Assembly (NCBI GenBank): GCA_905478975.1
Contig: CAJQKW010000017.1
Coordinates: 1 to 46,058 of the forward strand
Direction: 5' to 3'
Length of the DNA: 46,058 nt
Origin: an uncultured Pseudomonadales bacterium
GTDB lineage: Bacteria; Pseudomonadota; Gammaproteobacteria; Pseudomonadales; Porticoccaceae
The notes under the pieces were generated by a model. That model was given only the letters and a program-made list of their open reading frames with translations. It made no database searches and had not been told where the DNA came from. A program made the translations under genes and the position numbers. Position 1 is the first letter of the stretch; each line of letters opens with the position of its first letter. Positions 1 to 8,471 of this stretch are shown here, piece after piece.

Positions 1-1
1 C

Positions 2-118
2 TTCCAATTTATTATGCAGGATAAGCGTTTTGACGGGATTCCATTGGTTCTGGAAACCATAGACCCGTCAATTTGGGCAGATGAAATAGAGATGCTGAAG
101 AGCTTTCAAACACCATAG
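2..118 (+). CDS. nfo: Endonuclease IV (Nfo), 3' end only
   Basis: The frame starting at base 2 is open from the window edge to a TAG at 116-118 and encodes 38 residues. They contain the segment [11 protein letters not shown] followed by WADEIEMLK. This matches the C-terminal end of endonuclease IV, an AP endonuclease that cuts 5' to abasic sites in base excision repair; the Glu of the LET segment is a metal ligand in that family. The rest of the gene lies left of the window. It converges on hemY. A sugar-phosphate isomerase of the same TIM-barrel superfamily is the only reasonable alternative. Confidence 0.8.
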   Translation, partial: FQFIMQDKRFDGIPLVLETIDPSIWADEIEMLKSFQTP

Positions 119-134
119 CTTTCAAACGCCAGCT

Positions 135-153
135 TAGAGCCGCTCTAGATTTT
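135..153 (+). terminator. Probable intrinsic terminator of nfo
   Basis: A short perfect stem (TAGAG/CTCTA, three-base loop) at 135-147 is followed by GATTTT on the plus strand, 17 bases after the nfo stop. The stem is short, so strength is uncertain. An 11-base direct repeat, AGCTTTCAAAC, at 101-111 and 118-128 lies just before it. Confidence 0.5.
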
Positions 154-171
154 CTACTCCTGCTCCTGTTC

Positions 172-1383
172 TTACTTTTCCTGGCACTCAAGTGCGGCGA
201 GCAGCCCCTGCCTATAAGCCTCGGCACTGGCTTTGCTGTCGCCGATCTTTTCCAGCACCGCGGCTAAATTGATAGAGCCCTGTACTGATGGACGCAGCTT
301 AACTGCGGCAATTAGATAGTCTTTAGCTTTACCCCAAAACTGCAACCGCTGGCAGATCTGCCCCAGTGCCAACAGCAGATCGGGATCTTGGCTGTGCTGA
401 ACAAACCATTTCTCAGCCACCGCCAACTGCTTCTCGGGACTGGCTGATTCAAGCTCACCAAATTGCACGACCAATAGCGGATGCCACTGTCGGTTTAAAC
501 TCTTGATCAGCAGTGCCTGTTGTTTTTCCACTAACTGAACTCTGCCAAGACTGGCGCTATAGCTGGCGACAACCTGGGGGTCACTATGCAATTTTTTCGG
601 GGTTAAATACCAAATATCCTCTAGCTCTGCCCTTTTCTGCCTGAGGGAACCCGCGCCATCAGACCTCAGACTCTCGAGCAGATTGCAGTAGACATCCTGC
701 TCTAAACTGACCATATCCTGTTCGCTGACAGCCTTAAAGTGGCGCAGGTCACGGAGTATTTTTTGCAGGGGAGCCCAGTCTTCCGCGAGATAGTAGGCAT
801 CGGCCAAGAGTCGCAAAAGCCCTTTATCTCGGGGGTTTTCATCATAGACTGCCTGAAGAAGGGTTAATGCCTCTCGGGGCTGCTCTTGCAGCAGATGCAG
901 TTCGGCCAAAGCCTTGTCGGCAATAAAGCCACTCTTTGGGTAGGCGATTTTCAGGCGCTGTAAAATCTGCCCCGCTTGCTCGAACTCCTCGTTGTCCGCC
1001 GCGGCCCGCGCTGCAAACAACAAATTCACCACTGGCATAGAGGATTTATTCGCCGACTGCGACAGTAACTTTGCCGCCTCCTGCCAATCGTCACCGGCAA
1101 ACAGCAACAGCCCCTCGGCAGTTTGATTGTGATTGCGCGCGCTGCGGCGATTGCGCCACCAGGACCTAAAACCGCCGGCGCCCATAACCCAGCGCCAGGT
1201 CAACAGCAACCAGAACAGCAGTGCAGTCGCGGCCACATAGATCAGCAGTCCGGTCCAGGCACTCATTTCAAGGGTGAATTCGGCAAAACTCAACAGTACA
1301 TAGCCACTGCCAAACTGTAATACCCAGACTGCCAGCGCACCCACCAGCAGGGCTAGGACGAGCAATAACAATAACTTTCTCAC
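172..1383 (-). CDS. hemY: HemY, inner-membrane TPR protein of the haem operon
   Basis: This 403-residue protein has two hydrophobic segments at its N-terminus (about residues 3-25 and 42-65) and then a helical TPR-like body. That is the layout of proteobacterial HemY, which is anchored in the inner membrane and linked to late protoporphyrin synthesis; its biochemical role is not settled. It is unrelated to the protoporphyrinogen oxidase also called HemY in Bacillus. The start is a GTG that overlaps the hemX stop by four bases (GTGA), so translation is probably coupled. It is the last gene of hemC-hemD-hemX-hemY. Confidence 0.9.
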   Translation of the reverse strand: MRKLLLLLVLALLVGALAVWVLQFGSGYVLLSFAEFTLEMSAWTGLLIYVAATALLFWLLLTWRWVMGAGGFRSWWRNRRSARNHNQTAEGLLLFAGDDWQEAAKLLSQSANKSSMPVVNLLFAARAAADNEEFEQAGQILQRLKIAYPKSGFIADKALAELHLLQEQPREALTLLQAVYDENPRDKGLLRLLADAYYLAEDWAPLQKILRDLRHFKAVSEQDMVSLEQDVYCNLLESLRSDGAGSLRQKRAELEDIWYLTPKKLHSDPQVVASYSASLGRVQLVEKQQALLIKSLNRQWHPLLVVQFGELESASPEKQLAVAEKWFVQHSQDPDLLLALGQICQRLQFWGKAKDYLIAAVKLRPSVQGSINLAAVLEKIGDSKASAEAYRQGLLAALECQEK

Positions 1384-2561
1384 TGTTCTGAGCCCTCATC
1401 AGCACTGCTGTTTTGGCGCAGATTGAGGGCCGTTTGGATGGCATTTTGGGAACCTGAGATATCTGGCAGCAGCTGACTCACGGGCCGCTCTGCTAAGGCT
1501 TGCAGTCGTGTAATCGACGCTTCGGACTCGCTGTTCAGCTGGAAATAGCTGCGTAATAATATCTCGGCTTTATTCAGACTGCTGCTATAGATCGTCTGTT
1601 CTTCCCGCAGCAATGCACTCTGAGCCTGCTCCAGAAGCAGATAGAGATTTTGACGCACCATGGTTTGTTCCGCACCGCTGAGCAGGGGCTCTATCGGCTG
1701 ATCTCGCTTTTTCAGGACAATCAGGTTGCCGAACTTTTCAGTAAAGCGATCAACGGTTTCAGCCAGAGAGCTTGGAGTCTGCTCGGTGCCCTGGGCTCCT
1801 AGAGCGACCTCAGGATCAGCATCAGCTTCAAGGATTGACAGTGCTTCAAGAATCGGCAGTGTTTCAAGGGCAGAGGAGATTGCCTGCAACTCCAGATAGA
1901 TACCCTCGCGGTCAACTTTTGCGGTTATGCGCAGGGCGGTAATATCCACCGCCAAGGCATTGCGAACCGCCATTAACTCGGGATCATTGAGCTGAATAAA
2001 AATATCATCGACGGTTTCTAGAATCGCCAGTGGGTTGTCGACGCTGCGCTCCACCTGAAGACGCTGATTGGCCAGGCGCACTAGATAGGCAGCCTCTGCC
2101 AACAGCCAATCGCCGCGAGTCGCTGACCCGAGGATGAGTATTTGCTCTGCCTGACGGTTGGCCACTAGACGCAGTGAATAGAGCTGCTTTTGCAACTGAT
2201 CAATATCTGTCGACTGCGCTTGGCCAGCTTTAACTAGCCCTTGCTGCTGCCTCTCAAGCTTCGCTTCCAGTGTCGCTAAGCTGCGTTGAACCTGATCCTC
2301 TAGAGTCATGCGCTGCTGCCACTGCATCCAACCAAACCCAGCCGACCCCGCCAGAGCAGCAATCAGCAATAATAGAAGAATGGTTTTAAACCAGGGAAAG
2401 GATTTTTTGGGGGCTTTATTCGCCGCAGTCTGCTTGCCCGCGCTCTTGTCATCACTCTTGCTTCGGCTCTTTGCAGATGGCTTGTCTGGGCTAGCACTGG
2501 CCTTCGCCGCATCGGTCTTGTCGCTGGCCACAGGTGCAGCGGGTTTTTTCTCAGTCACCAT
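1380..2561 (-). CDS. hemX: HemX-family protein of the haem operon
   Basis: The 393-residue product begins with about 55 residues rich in Lys, Ala and Ser. One transmembrane helix follows near residues 58-78, then a coiled-coil stretch (about 80-135) and a helical C-terminal domain. This is the HemX family, often mis-annotated as uroporphyrinogen-III C-methyltransferase although it lacks the methyltransferase fold. It is probably a membrane scaffold or regulator for haem enzymes in the cytoplasmic membrane. It lies 90 bp after hemD and overlaps hemY by four bases. Confidence 0.9.
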   Translation of the reverse strand: MVTEKKPAAPVASDKTDAAKASASPDKPSAKSRSKSDDKSAGKQTAANKAPKKSFPWFKTILLLLLIAALAGSAGFGWMQWQQRMTLEDQVQRSLATLEAKLERQQQGLVKAGQAQSTDIDQLQKQLYSLRLVANRQAEQILILGSATRGDWLLAEAAYLVRLANQRLQVERSVDNPLAILETVDDIFIQLNDPELMAVRNALAVDITALRITAKVDREGIYLELQAISSALETLPILEALSILEADADPEVALGAQGTEQTPSSLAETVDRFTEKFGNLIVLKKRDQPIEPLLSGAEQTMVRQNLYLLLEQAQSALLREEQTIYSSSLNKAEILLRSYFQLNSESEASITRLQALAERPVSQLLPDISGSQNAIQTALNLRQNSSADEGSEQ

Positions 2562-2651
2562 TTTCCCTCTTTTATTTCACGGCTTTTAAACGCCAAAAAT
2601 ATTTACTCATTAATCGAAGAGTAGCCCTTCAGTCACCCCTGATGCAATAAA

Positions 2652-3383
2652 TTACAGCGCTTTCTCCACCGCAGCCAACATTGACTCGGGCAGCGCATTC
2701 TCGGCACTGACAATATTGTTGTAACCCAGCTCCCGGGCAATCTCTGCCACGCGTTCACTGGGCACCACCACCGCTGTCTCTGCGCCAGACTCTCCGGACT
2801 GATCACCCAAGGCGGTCAGCAACTCGCCGCTGTGGGCCACTAGGCAATCATTTTTTGGCAACTGCTGGCGAGCCAAGAGCACTTGCTCTGGGTTGATTAT
2901 CCGCTTGTAGAGCTCGCAGTAATCAACTTGCGCACCGCGCTCAATCAAGGTATCACCAAGGATTTCGCGACCACCACAGCCGCGAAAAATAATCACCCGC
3001 TGATCCCTCAGATCCTGTAATTCAGGCAGCGCCAAAAGTGCCTCACTATTTTGTCGCCCACTCGGCGACAGGGCCGAAATATCCCCGTCGGCGAGTATTT
3101 GTGCGGTCTGTTGACCCACCGCAAAAAAATCTATGCCCTCAGGCATCATTGGCCAATAGCGATCCAGCCATTCAAGGGTCAGCTGAGCGGCATTGCCACT
3201 GACACAGATGGCCTTATGAAAATTATCCACTTCGAGAATCAGGTCTTTAATCGATTGGCCATCCACTATGGGCTCGATGGACATCACTGGAGTATGGGAT
3301 ACCTGGGCACCGCTCTGCTCAAGCAGGGCGATAAATTGATCCGCCTGCCGCGAGGGTCTGATCACCAGGATGCGCTGCGACAT
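2652..3383 (-). CDS. hemD: Uroporphyrinogen-III synthase
   Basis: HemD closes and rearranges linear hydroxymethylbilane to uroporphyrinogen III in the cytoplasm. The 243-residue product has the usual two-lobed HemD length. It opens with a strand and a PSRQAD segment, and has a VSGNAAQ segment near residue 61 and a RGCGGREILGDTL segment near residues 133-145, both typical of this poorly conserved family. Its ATG overlaps the hemC stop (TAATG), so the two are translationally coupled and act in consecutive steps. Assignment rests mainly on these motifs and on position. Confidence 0.92.
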   Translation of the reverse strand: MSQRILVIRPSRQADQFIALLEQSGAQVSHTPVMSIEPIVDGQSIKDLILEVDNFHKAICVSGNAAQLTLEWLDRYWPMMPEGIDFFAVGQQTAQILADGDISALSPSGRQNSEALLALPELQDLRDQRVIIFRGCGGREILGDTLIERGAQVDYCELYKRIINPEQVLLARQQLPKNDCLVAHSGELLTALGDQSGESGAETAVVVPSERVAEIARELGYNNIVSAENALPESMLAAVEKAL

Positions 3384-4363
3384 TAGTCTGCCCCGTAAAC
3401 CTCAGAGAGAATTTCACCTGCACCGGCGGCCAGTAAACGTTCGGCCAGCTCAATACCCAGCTGTTCGGCCTGCTCTACCGGAGCTGAGAGTTGATCTTGA
3501 AGAATACGGGTACCGTCGACGCTGCCCACTAAGCCCCGCAGTTGCAGTGAACTGCCCGCTTCATCGAGCTCTGCGTAACAGGCAATGGGTACCTGACAAC
3601 CGCCTTCCAAACGTCGATTAAGTGCCCGTTCAGCAGTGACGCGAAGGCGCGTCTGAGGATGCTCTAGGGGTTTCAATAATTCTATGGTGGCCTGATCGTC
3701 GAGACGACACTCAATGCCCACAGCGCCCTGACCGCCCGCTGGCAGGCAGAGTTCCGGCTCGAGTCGCGAGGCAATGCGCGCCTCCATGCCCAGTCGCACC
3801 AGTCCGGCGCTGGCGAGGATAATCGCGTCATACTCGCCATAATCGAGTTTCGCTAAACGAGTATTTACATTGCCGCGCAGGTCTTTGATCTGTAATTCGG
3901 GAAAGATCGCGCGAATCTGACATTGGCGGCGCAAGCTTGAGGTTCCCACCACAGATCCCGGGGGCAGCTCGGAGAGACTTGTGTAACGATTGGAGACAAA
4001 GGCATCGAGAGGGTCTTCACGCTCACAGATAATAGTAAGGCCCAGTCCCGGAGGAAATTCCATGGGCACATCTTTCATTGAGTGCACGGCAATATCGGCG
4101 CGGTCTTCCAACATCGCCACTTCAAGCTCTTTGACAAAGAGACCTTTGCCGCCGACTTTTGCCAGTGGCGTATCCAGCAGCACATCGCCGCGGGTGGTCA
4201 TGGCCACCAGCTGCACATCAAGCTGTGGGTGATTTTCGAGTAATCTGGCTTTTACAAACTCTGCCTGCCAAAGGGCTAAAGGGCTCTTTCGTGTCGCAAT
4301 TCGGATCGTCTGGGGCACTGAAATTCCATTACTGTTATTAACTAGTTGAGCATTATCGACCAT
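3383..4363 (-). CDS. hemC: Porphobilinogen deaminase (hydroxymethylbilane synthase)
   Basis: HemC polymerises four porphobilinogens into hydroxymethylbilane. Visible motifs are IATRKSPLA (residues 22-30), HSMKDVP with the catalytic Asp98, GTSSLRR (140-146), [10 protein letters not shown] (161-170) and EGGCQVPIA, whose Cys256 carries the dipyrromethane cofactor. The 326 residues include about 18 extra N-terminal residues before the usual start, so an internal start is possible, although no other ATG lies close to the conserved segment. The gene is 55 bp downstream of algR, as in Pseudomonas, and is translationally coupled to hemD. Confidence 0.97.
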   Translation of the reverse strand: MVDNAQLVNNSNGISVPQTIRIATRKSPLALWQAEFVKARLLENHPQLDVQLVAMTTRGDVLLDTPLAKVGGKGLFVKELEVAMLEDRADIAVHSMKDVPMEFPPGLGLTIICEREDPLDAFVSNRYTSLSELPPGSVVGTSSLRRQCQIRAIFPELQIKDLRGNVNTRLAKLDYGEYDAIILASAGLVRLGMEARIASRLEPELCLPAGGQGAVGIECRLDDQATIELLKPLEHPQTRLRVTAERALNRRLEGGCQVPIACYAELDEAGSSLQLRGLVGSVDGTRILQDQLSAPVEQAEQLGIELAERLLAAGAGEILSEVYGAD

Positions 4364-4418
4364 TTAGCGGCACTTGGGCAGTTCTAATAAGGGGGATTTT
4401 ATTTGCGCCTGTACAGCC

Positions 4419-5138
4419 TTAAAGCTGCGGCACTAACTGCCTCAGTTTCGGCTCAAGGCGCCGACTGACAATTGGTTGAATAGTGATATCCCTTAGCTTG
4501 ACGGCAAGATGCCCCTCGGCGTAGGTGAGGCCTTCAATGGCATCCCGGGCTACCAATGCACTGCGGTGGACGCGAATAAACAGCTGCGAGAATTCTTCTT
4601 CAATATCTTTGAGGGTATCGGAGAGCACGGCTTCACCCTCAGCGGTGTAAGCGGTGACATATTTTTGATCGGCCTGGAGCAGTCTAATCTGCTCTACTGC
4701 AACTAATTCGAGGCCATTGTGGGTTCTGCTACAGAGGTGACGTCTATTGCTGCGAGCTGCACCGTTAAGTTGCGCCCGAGTATTGGTTCCTGCTCGCTGC
4801 AGCGCCGCATCCAGCTCAGCGGCTTTGATCGGCTTAAGTAAGTAGGCAAAGACTTTGGCATCAAAGGCCTGTAGTGCGAAGTCTTCAAATGCCGTGCAAA
4901 AAATAACCGCCGGCGGCGGGCTCATTTTTGCGATCTGCCGAGCCGCTTCGAGGCCATCCATCTCTGGCATGCGCACATCCATCAACAGTATATCGGGCAA
5001 ATATTGCTGTGCCATCTGCACCGCTTCGATACCATTTTTTGCTTCGCCGACAACCTCTACATCCAAATTTTTTTCAAGCAGACGCTGCATGCGGATCCGT
5101 GCCAGTGATTCATCATCTACGATCAATACCTTGATCAT
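4419..5138 (-). CDS. algR: AlgR-like LytTR response regulator
   Basis: This 239-residue protein has a receiver domain (residues 1-120, acidic pair at Asp8/Asp9, phosphoacceptor Asp54, Lys102 in the LKP motif) and a C-terminal LytTR DNA-binding domain (about 135-239, with IRVHRSALV). The length, the Asp54 position and the neighbours (hemC below, sensor gene and argH above) match AlgR, which controls exopolysaccharide and type IV pilus genes in Pseudomonas. A GGAGGG ribosome-binding site sits just before the ATG, inside the two-base gap to algZ. A role in controlling the exopolysaccharide locus 16 kb away is possible but not shown. Confidence 0.9.
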   Translation of the reverse strand: MIKVLIVDDESLARIRMQRLLEKNLDVEVVGEAKNGIEAVQMAQQYLPDILLMDVRMPEMDGLEAARQIAKMSPPPAVIFCTAFEDFALQAFDAKVFAYLLKPIKAAELDAALQRAGTNTRAQLNGAARSNRRHLCSRTHNGLELVAVEQIRLLQADQKYVTAYTAEGEAVLSDTLKDIEEEFSQLFIRVHRSALVARDAIEGLTYAEGHLAVKLRDITIQPIVSRRLEPKLRQLVPQL

Positions 5139-5140
5139 CT

Positions 5141-6205
5141 TTAACCCTCCAATGGTTTAAATAGAATCCTCGTATGGTAGTGATTTTTGAATACAGTTTC
5201 CTGTAACTCCGCATTGCCATTAAAGTAGGTCTCAAGCCGACTGCGCAAATTATCCAGCGCCAGCTGGTGGCCTGAGGTGTTCGTAGCAACAACACTCCCA
5301 TCATCAGTACTATTCGGGAGACTGTTGATCAGGTCTATAACCAGCCATTCTGATTGACGATAAATAACAATATAAAGAGCGCCCCCATCACGCGCCGGTT
5401 GCACCCCGTGGAATACCGCATTTTCAATTAATGGCTGCAAAATCAACGCCGGAACAAGAATATTGTTGAGCTCAACTTTAATATCCCAGCTGTATTCAAG
5501 GCGCTCATCGAGGCGCAATTTTTCGATTTCCAAATAGCGTTTGCAGGCCTCCACTTCCTCTTGCAATGTCACTGAGCTGGTGTTTTTTAGGGCATAGCGA
5601 AAAAGATCACAGAGGTTCTCGACTGTTTTCTCCGCCTTATCGGGGTCGATTCGAATCAGGGTCGCGAGGCTGTTCATGCTGTTAAATAAAAAGTGTGGTC
5701 GGATAGTTGCCTGCAAGGCCTGTAGTCTTGCCTCTAGACTGGCGCTCTGCTGTTGGTACAAACGCTGTTGTAGATAATAAAGCCTTAGAATCACGCCAGC
5801 GGGAATGGCGGCAATCAAAACGGTATTCAGTATTGAAACCGGGTCGGCTCGCCAGATCCTGCTGAGAGAATAGTTATTCCAGTATTCTGCGGCGACGGCA
5901 CAGAGAGCTGCGGCCAACAAAACCAAGAGATAATTAATCAGTGCCACACGAGGCAGTGTCAGGTGCAATAAGTAAGGTCGCGCACGACATAAAAACAGGG
6001 CGCTGATTAAAGCAATCCAACAGATTAACAGCGCAATTTTGCCCAGCCAGAGAAAATCGAAGTCGCCAATACCACTGTGAAGCAGCCCCATTAACACCGC
6101 CGATAAGGCCGCAATAACAAATATTCCCAACAATCCCTGTCCGCGACAGAGGTCAGGAATAAAATAATCGTCTATTTGAGTCTGATTTTCCCCTGAATCA
6201 CGCAT
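5141..6205 (-). CDS. algZ: AlgZ/FimS-like LytS-family sensor histidine kinase
   Basis: The 354-residue protein has four hydrophobic segments (about residues 24-43, 52-73, 87-106 and 125-141), a short coiled region, and then the His_kinase motif RPHFLFNSMNSL with His171. The ATP-binding part has LQPLIENAVFHG and a C-terminal DNLRSRL motif. This is the AlgZ/FimS type, which lacks a canonical HisKA domain and pairs with a LytTR regulator. It lies two bases upstream of algR and is divergent from argH across 70 bp, the arrangement known from Pseudomonas. Confidence 0.9.
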   Translation of the reverse strand: MRDSGENQTQIDDYFIPDLCRGQGLLGIFVIAALSAVLMGLLHSGIGDFDFLWLGKIALLICWIALISALFLCRARPYLLHLTLPRVALINYLLVLLAAALCAVAAEYWNNYSLSRIWRADPVSILNTVLIAAIPAGVILRLYYLQQRLYQQQSASLEARLQALQATIRPHFLFNSMNSLATLIRIDPDKAEKTVENLCDLFRYALKNTSSVTLQEEVEACKRYLEIEKLRLDERLEYSWDIKVELNNILVPALILQPLIENAVFHGVQPARDGGALYIVIYRQSEWLVIDLINSLPNSTDDGSVVATNTSGHQLALDNLRSRLETYFNGNAELQETVFKNHYHTRILFKPLEG

Positions 6206-6211
6206 TCTAGT

Positions 6212-6240
6212 TATGGCTCATCACTGTGATTAGCTATAAT
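6212..6240 (+). promoter_or_regulatory. Candidate argH promoter
   Basis: A perfect TATAAT lies at 6235-6240, 36 bases before the argH ATG, in the 70-bp gap between divergent algZ and argH. The -35 position (6212-6217, TATGGC with a 17-base spacer) is a poor match, so the promoter may need an activator. Assigned by sequence only. Confidence 0.45.
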
Positions 6241-6275
6241 CCTAGTCGCGAAATAACCACTGAGCAAACAAGTCG

Positions 6276-7703
6276 ATGAGTAAAAACGAAAACAGCGAGA
6301 CCAACCCAACTCCAGCCACGCAAACCAATCAGGCTTGGGGCGGCCGTTTTAATGAGCCAGTGGATGATTTTGTCGCCCGCTTTACTGCCTCGGTGAATTT
6401 TGACCAGCGCCTCTATCGCCAGGATATTCAGGGTTCTGTTGCCCATGCCAGCATGCTCTGCGAAGCCGGTGTATTAACCGCCGCCGAGCGAGATCAAATT
6501 CTGCTTGGCCTGCAAGAGATTGCAGCCCAGATCGAAGCCGGTGAGTTTCCCTGGTCCGTGGTTCTAGAAGATGTGCATATGAATATCGAGGCGGCTCTCA
6601 CCGCTAAAATCGGTATTATTGGCAAGAAGTTGCACACGGGCCGCTCGCGCAACGATCAAGTGGCTACTGATATTCGCCTATGGCTGCGTGACGAGATCGA
6701 TCATATAGCGCCGATTTTGACCCGCTTACAAGAGGGCTTGATCGGCCTGGCAGAGCAAGAAGCCAACACCATAATGCCTGGCTTTACTCACTTGCAAACC
6801 GCCCAGCCAGTGACCTTTGGCCACCATCTATTGGCCTGGAATGAAATGCTCGAGCGAGATTACAGCCGCTTGCAAGATTGCCGAGCGCGACTCAACCAGA
6901 GTCCCTTGGGTGCTGCTGCTCTGGCTGGAACCACCTACCCTATCGACAGAGCCTTTACCGCTCAGGCACTGGCCTTTGATAAGCCCACGGAAAATTCCCT
7001 CGACTCGGTCAGCGATCGCGACTTTGCCATTGAGTTCTGTGCCTTTGCCAGTATCTTGATGACGCATATGTCGCGGATGTCTGAGGAGTTAGTGCTCTGG
7101 ACCTCGGCGCAATTTCAGTTTATCAACCTGCCAGATCGCTTCTGCACCGGCTCGTCGATTATGCCCCAGAAGAAAAATCCCGACGTGCCTGAACTGGTGC
7201 GCGGCAAAACCGGCAGAGTTAATGGCCACCTTATCTCTCTACTGACCCTGATGAAGAGCCAGCCCCTGGCCTACAACAAGGACAATCAGGAAGATAAGGA
7301 ACCGCTGTTTGATACCGTGGATACAGTGCGTGACTGTCTGCGTGCCTTCGCCGATATGATTCCAGCCATCGAATCGCGCCCAGACATGATGTATGAAGCT
7401 GCCCGCCGCGGGTTCTCAACCGCCACTGATCTGGCGGATTATCTGGTCCGAAAAGGCATTGCCTTTAGAGATTCCCATGAGATTGTCGGCAAGTCGGTTG
7501 CCTATGGGCTGGCTGAAAATAAGGATCTCTCGGAAATGTCGCTGCAGGAGTTACAGCAATTTTCCACTGAAATCAGTGCTGATGTATTTGATGTATTGAC
7601 TCTAGAGGGATCAGTTGCTGCCCGTGATCATCTCGGCGGCACAGCCCCGGCTCAGGTTGTAGCCGCTGCTGGTCGTGCCAAAGCGCGTCTTATGGAGCGT
7701 TAA
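6276..7703 (+). CDS. argH: Argininosuccinate lyase
   Basis: ArgH cleaves argininosuccinate to arginine and fumarate, the last step of arginine synthesis, in the cytoplasm. The 475 residues show the fumarase/aspartase-superfamily signature [13 protein letters not shown] (residues 291-303, mobile catalytic Ser293), [12 protein letters not shown] (121-132) and the catalytic-base region [10 protein letters not shown] (169-178). About 19 polar residues precede the conserved WGGRF start, a little longer than usual. The gene is monocistronic: algZ is divergent on one side and cyaY convergent on the other. Confidence 0.98.
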   Translation: MSKNENSETNPTPATQTNQAWGGRFNEPVDDFVARFTASVNFDQRLYRQDIQGSVAHASMLCEAGVLTAAERDQILLGLQEIAAQIEAGEFPWSVVLEDVHMNIEAALTAKIGIIGKKLHTGRSRNDQVATDIRLWLRDEIDHIAPILTRLQEGLIGLAEQEANTIMPGFTHLQTAQPVTFGHHLLAWNEMLERDYSRLQDCRARLNQSPLGAAALAGTTYPIDRAFTAQALAFDKPTENSLDSVSDRDFAIEFCAFASILMTHMSRMSEELVLWTSAQFQFINLPDRFCTGSSIMPQKKNPDVPELVRGKTGRVNGHLISLLTLMKSQPLAYNKDNQEDKEPLFDTVDTVRDCLRAFADMIPAIESRPDMMYEAARRGFSTATDLADYLVRKGIAFRDSHEIVGKSVAYGLAENKDLSEMSLQELQQFSTEISADVFDVLTLEGSVAARDHLGGTAPAQVVAAAGRAKARLMER

Positions 7704-7717
7704 GAACGGTCTTATCT

Positions 7718-7738
7718 GGCGCCTAATGAATGGGCGCC
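7718..7738. other. GC-rich hairpin between convergent argH and cyaY
   Basis: GGCGCC at 7718-7723 repeats as GGCGCC at 7733-7738 and forms a six-pair stem with a nine-base loop. It lies in the 59-bp gap between the convergent stops. Neither strand has a T-run directly after the stem, so it is not a canonical intrinsic terminator, though it may block read-through or protect 3' ends. Confidence 0.4.
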
Positions 7739-7762
7739 GAATAAAAAAGAGCTCAAGAGTCC

Positions 7763-8083
7763 CTAGAACTCGAAGCTGACGGCTTCGCCTGATTGGGCGA
7801 GGCAAGCTTGGCTGAGCATATCAATGAGTGGTTCGGCGCTGACGGTATTGCGCCAGACGCCCTCTTGCAACTTAAAGTGAAAACCACCGGACTTCGCCGC
7901 CAGCCAGATTTCACCCACCGCCCCTTGGCGTGAGAGAATTATCTGCGTGCCATTGGTTTCGCAAGTGATGGTCAGCATGCCAGCACTGTTTTCGTAGTCG
8001 ATATCCGCGCCACTGTCGTCAATGCTCTCTTCGATGGAAAACATCAGGTCGTCTGCCAACTGATTAAACTCTGCTTCATTCAT
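7763..8083 (-). CDS. cyaY: CyaY, bacterial frataxin
   Basis: CyaY binds iron and modulates the cysteine desulfurase IscS during Fe-S cluster assembly. I chose the ATG at 8081-8083 (MNEAEFNQL), which gives 106 residues, exactly the family's usual length; the frame is open 31 codons further upstream, but those residues do not look like frataxin. Visible features are the acidic first helix (EESIDDSGADIDYE), the strand LTITCETNGTQIILSRQ, and the conserved EIWLAAKSGGFHF segment. It is divergent from lptM-lysA-dapF, a standard gammaproteobacterial arrangement. Confidence 0.95.
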   Translation of the reverse strand: MNEAEFNQLADDLMFSIEESIDDSGADIDYENSAGMLTITCETNGTQIILSRQGAVGEIWLAAKSGGFHFKLQEGVWRNTVSAEPLIDMLSQACLAQSGEAVSFEF

Positions 8084-8172
8084 TTGCTCTATCCACCGCC
8101 AAGTTAGTCTTAGATTGGGCTCACGCCGCATATTTGTTTGAGTGTCGTCTGCCACTGCCGCTATACTGAACG

Positions 8173-8190
8173 CCATAGGTTAGGCTATGG
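8173..8190. promoter_or_regulatory. Inverted repeat between cyaY and lptM
   Basis: CCATAG (8173-8178) and CTATGG (8185-8190) form a perfect dyad with a six-base centre, and a further GCCATAG occurs at 8211-8217. It is in the 163-bp divergent intergenic region, where an operator could sit. No regulator is identifiable. Confidence 0.3.
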
Positions 8191-8246
8191 GCTAGGCCAT
8201 AAATTAAAGAGCCATAGCGCCCCCTCAACGGCAGGAATTATAAACC

Positions 8247-8465
8247 ATGTATCGTCATTTACTTGCGCACTTATTTAGCCATTTATCGCAGATCAGTGGA
8301 TCCTCAGCAATTCGATTTGCTGGCGTCATTGTTGTCGCCACGGTTTTATCCGGATGCGGTAATAAGGGCGCTCTGTATGTTCCGGAAGATGCTGCGACCA
8401 GCTATCAGTTACAAGCTGATCGATTACAGGCTGACCCAATACAAGCTCATCAAAACAAAGACTAA
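8247..8465 (+). CDS. lptM: LptM (YifL)-type small lipoprotein
   Basis: A 72-residue precursor has a hydrophobic stretch at residues 24-36 and a lipobox LSGC at Cys37, followed by GNKGALYVPED, the hallmark of the LptM/YifL family. LptM in E. coli is an outer-membrane lipoprotein that helps the LPS translocon LptDE mature. The N-region before the hydrophobic core is unusually long (about 23 residues), but no other in-frame start is visible. An AGGA ribosome-binding site lies 9-12 bases before the ATG. The gene precedes lysA by six bases, the usual location. Confidence 0.85.
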   Translation: MYRHLLAHLFSHLSQISGSSAIRFAGVIVVATVLSGCGNKGALYVPEDAATSYQLQADRLQADPIQAHQNKD

Positions 8466-8471
8466 ATTATT

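Noticed and set aside
7718-7738. Intrinsic terminator between argH and cyaY
   Set aside because: The stem is good but no T-run follows on either strand; kept only as a hairpin.
8084-8176. 31-codon N-terminal extension of CyaY
   Set aside because: Internal ATG gives the exact family length of 106 residues; the extension has no frataxin features.
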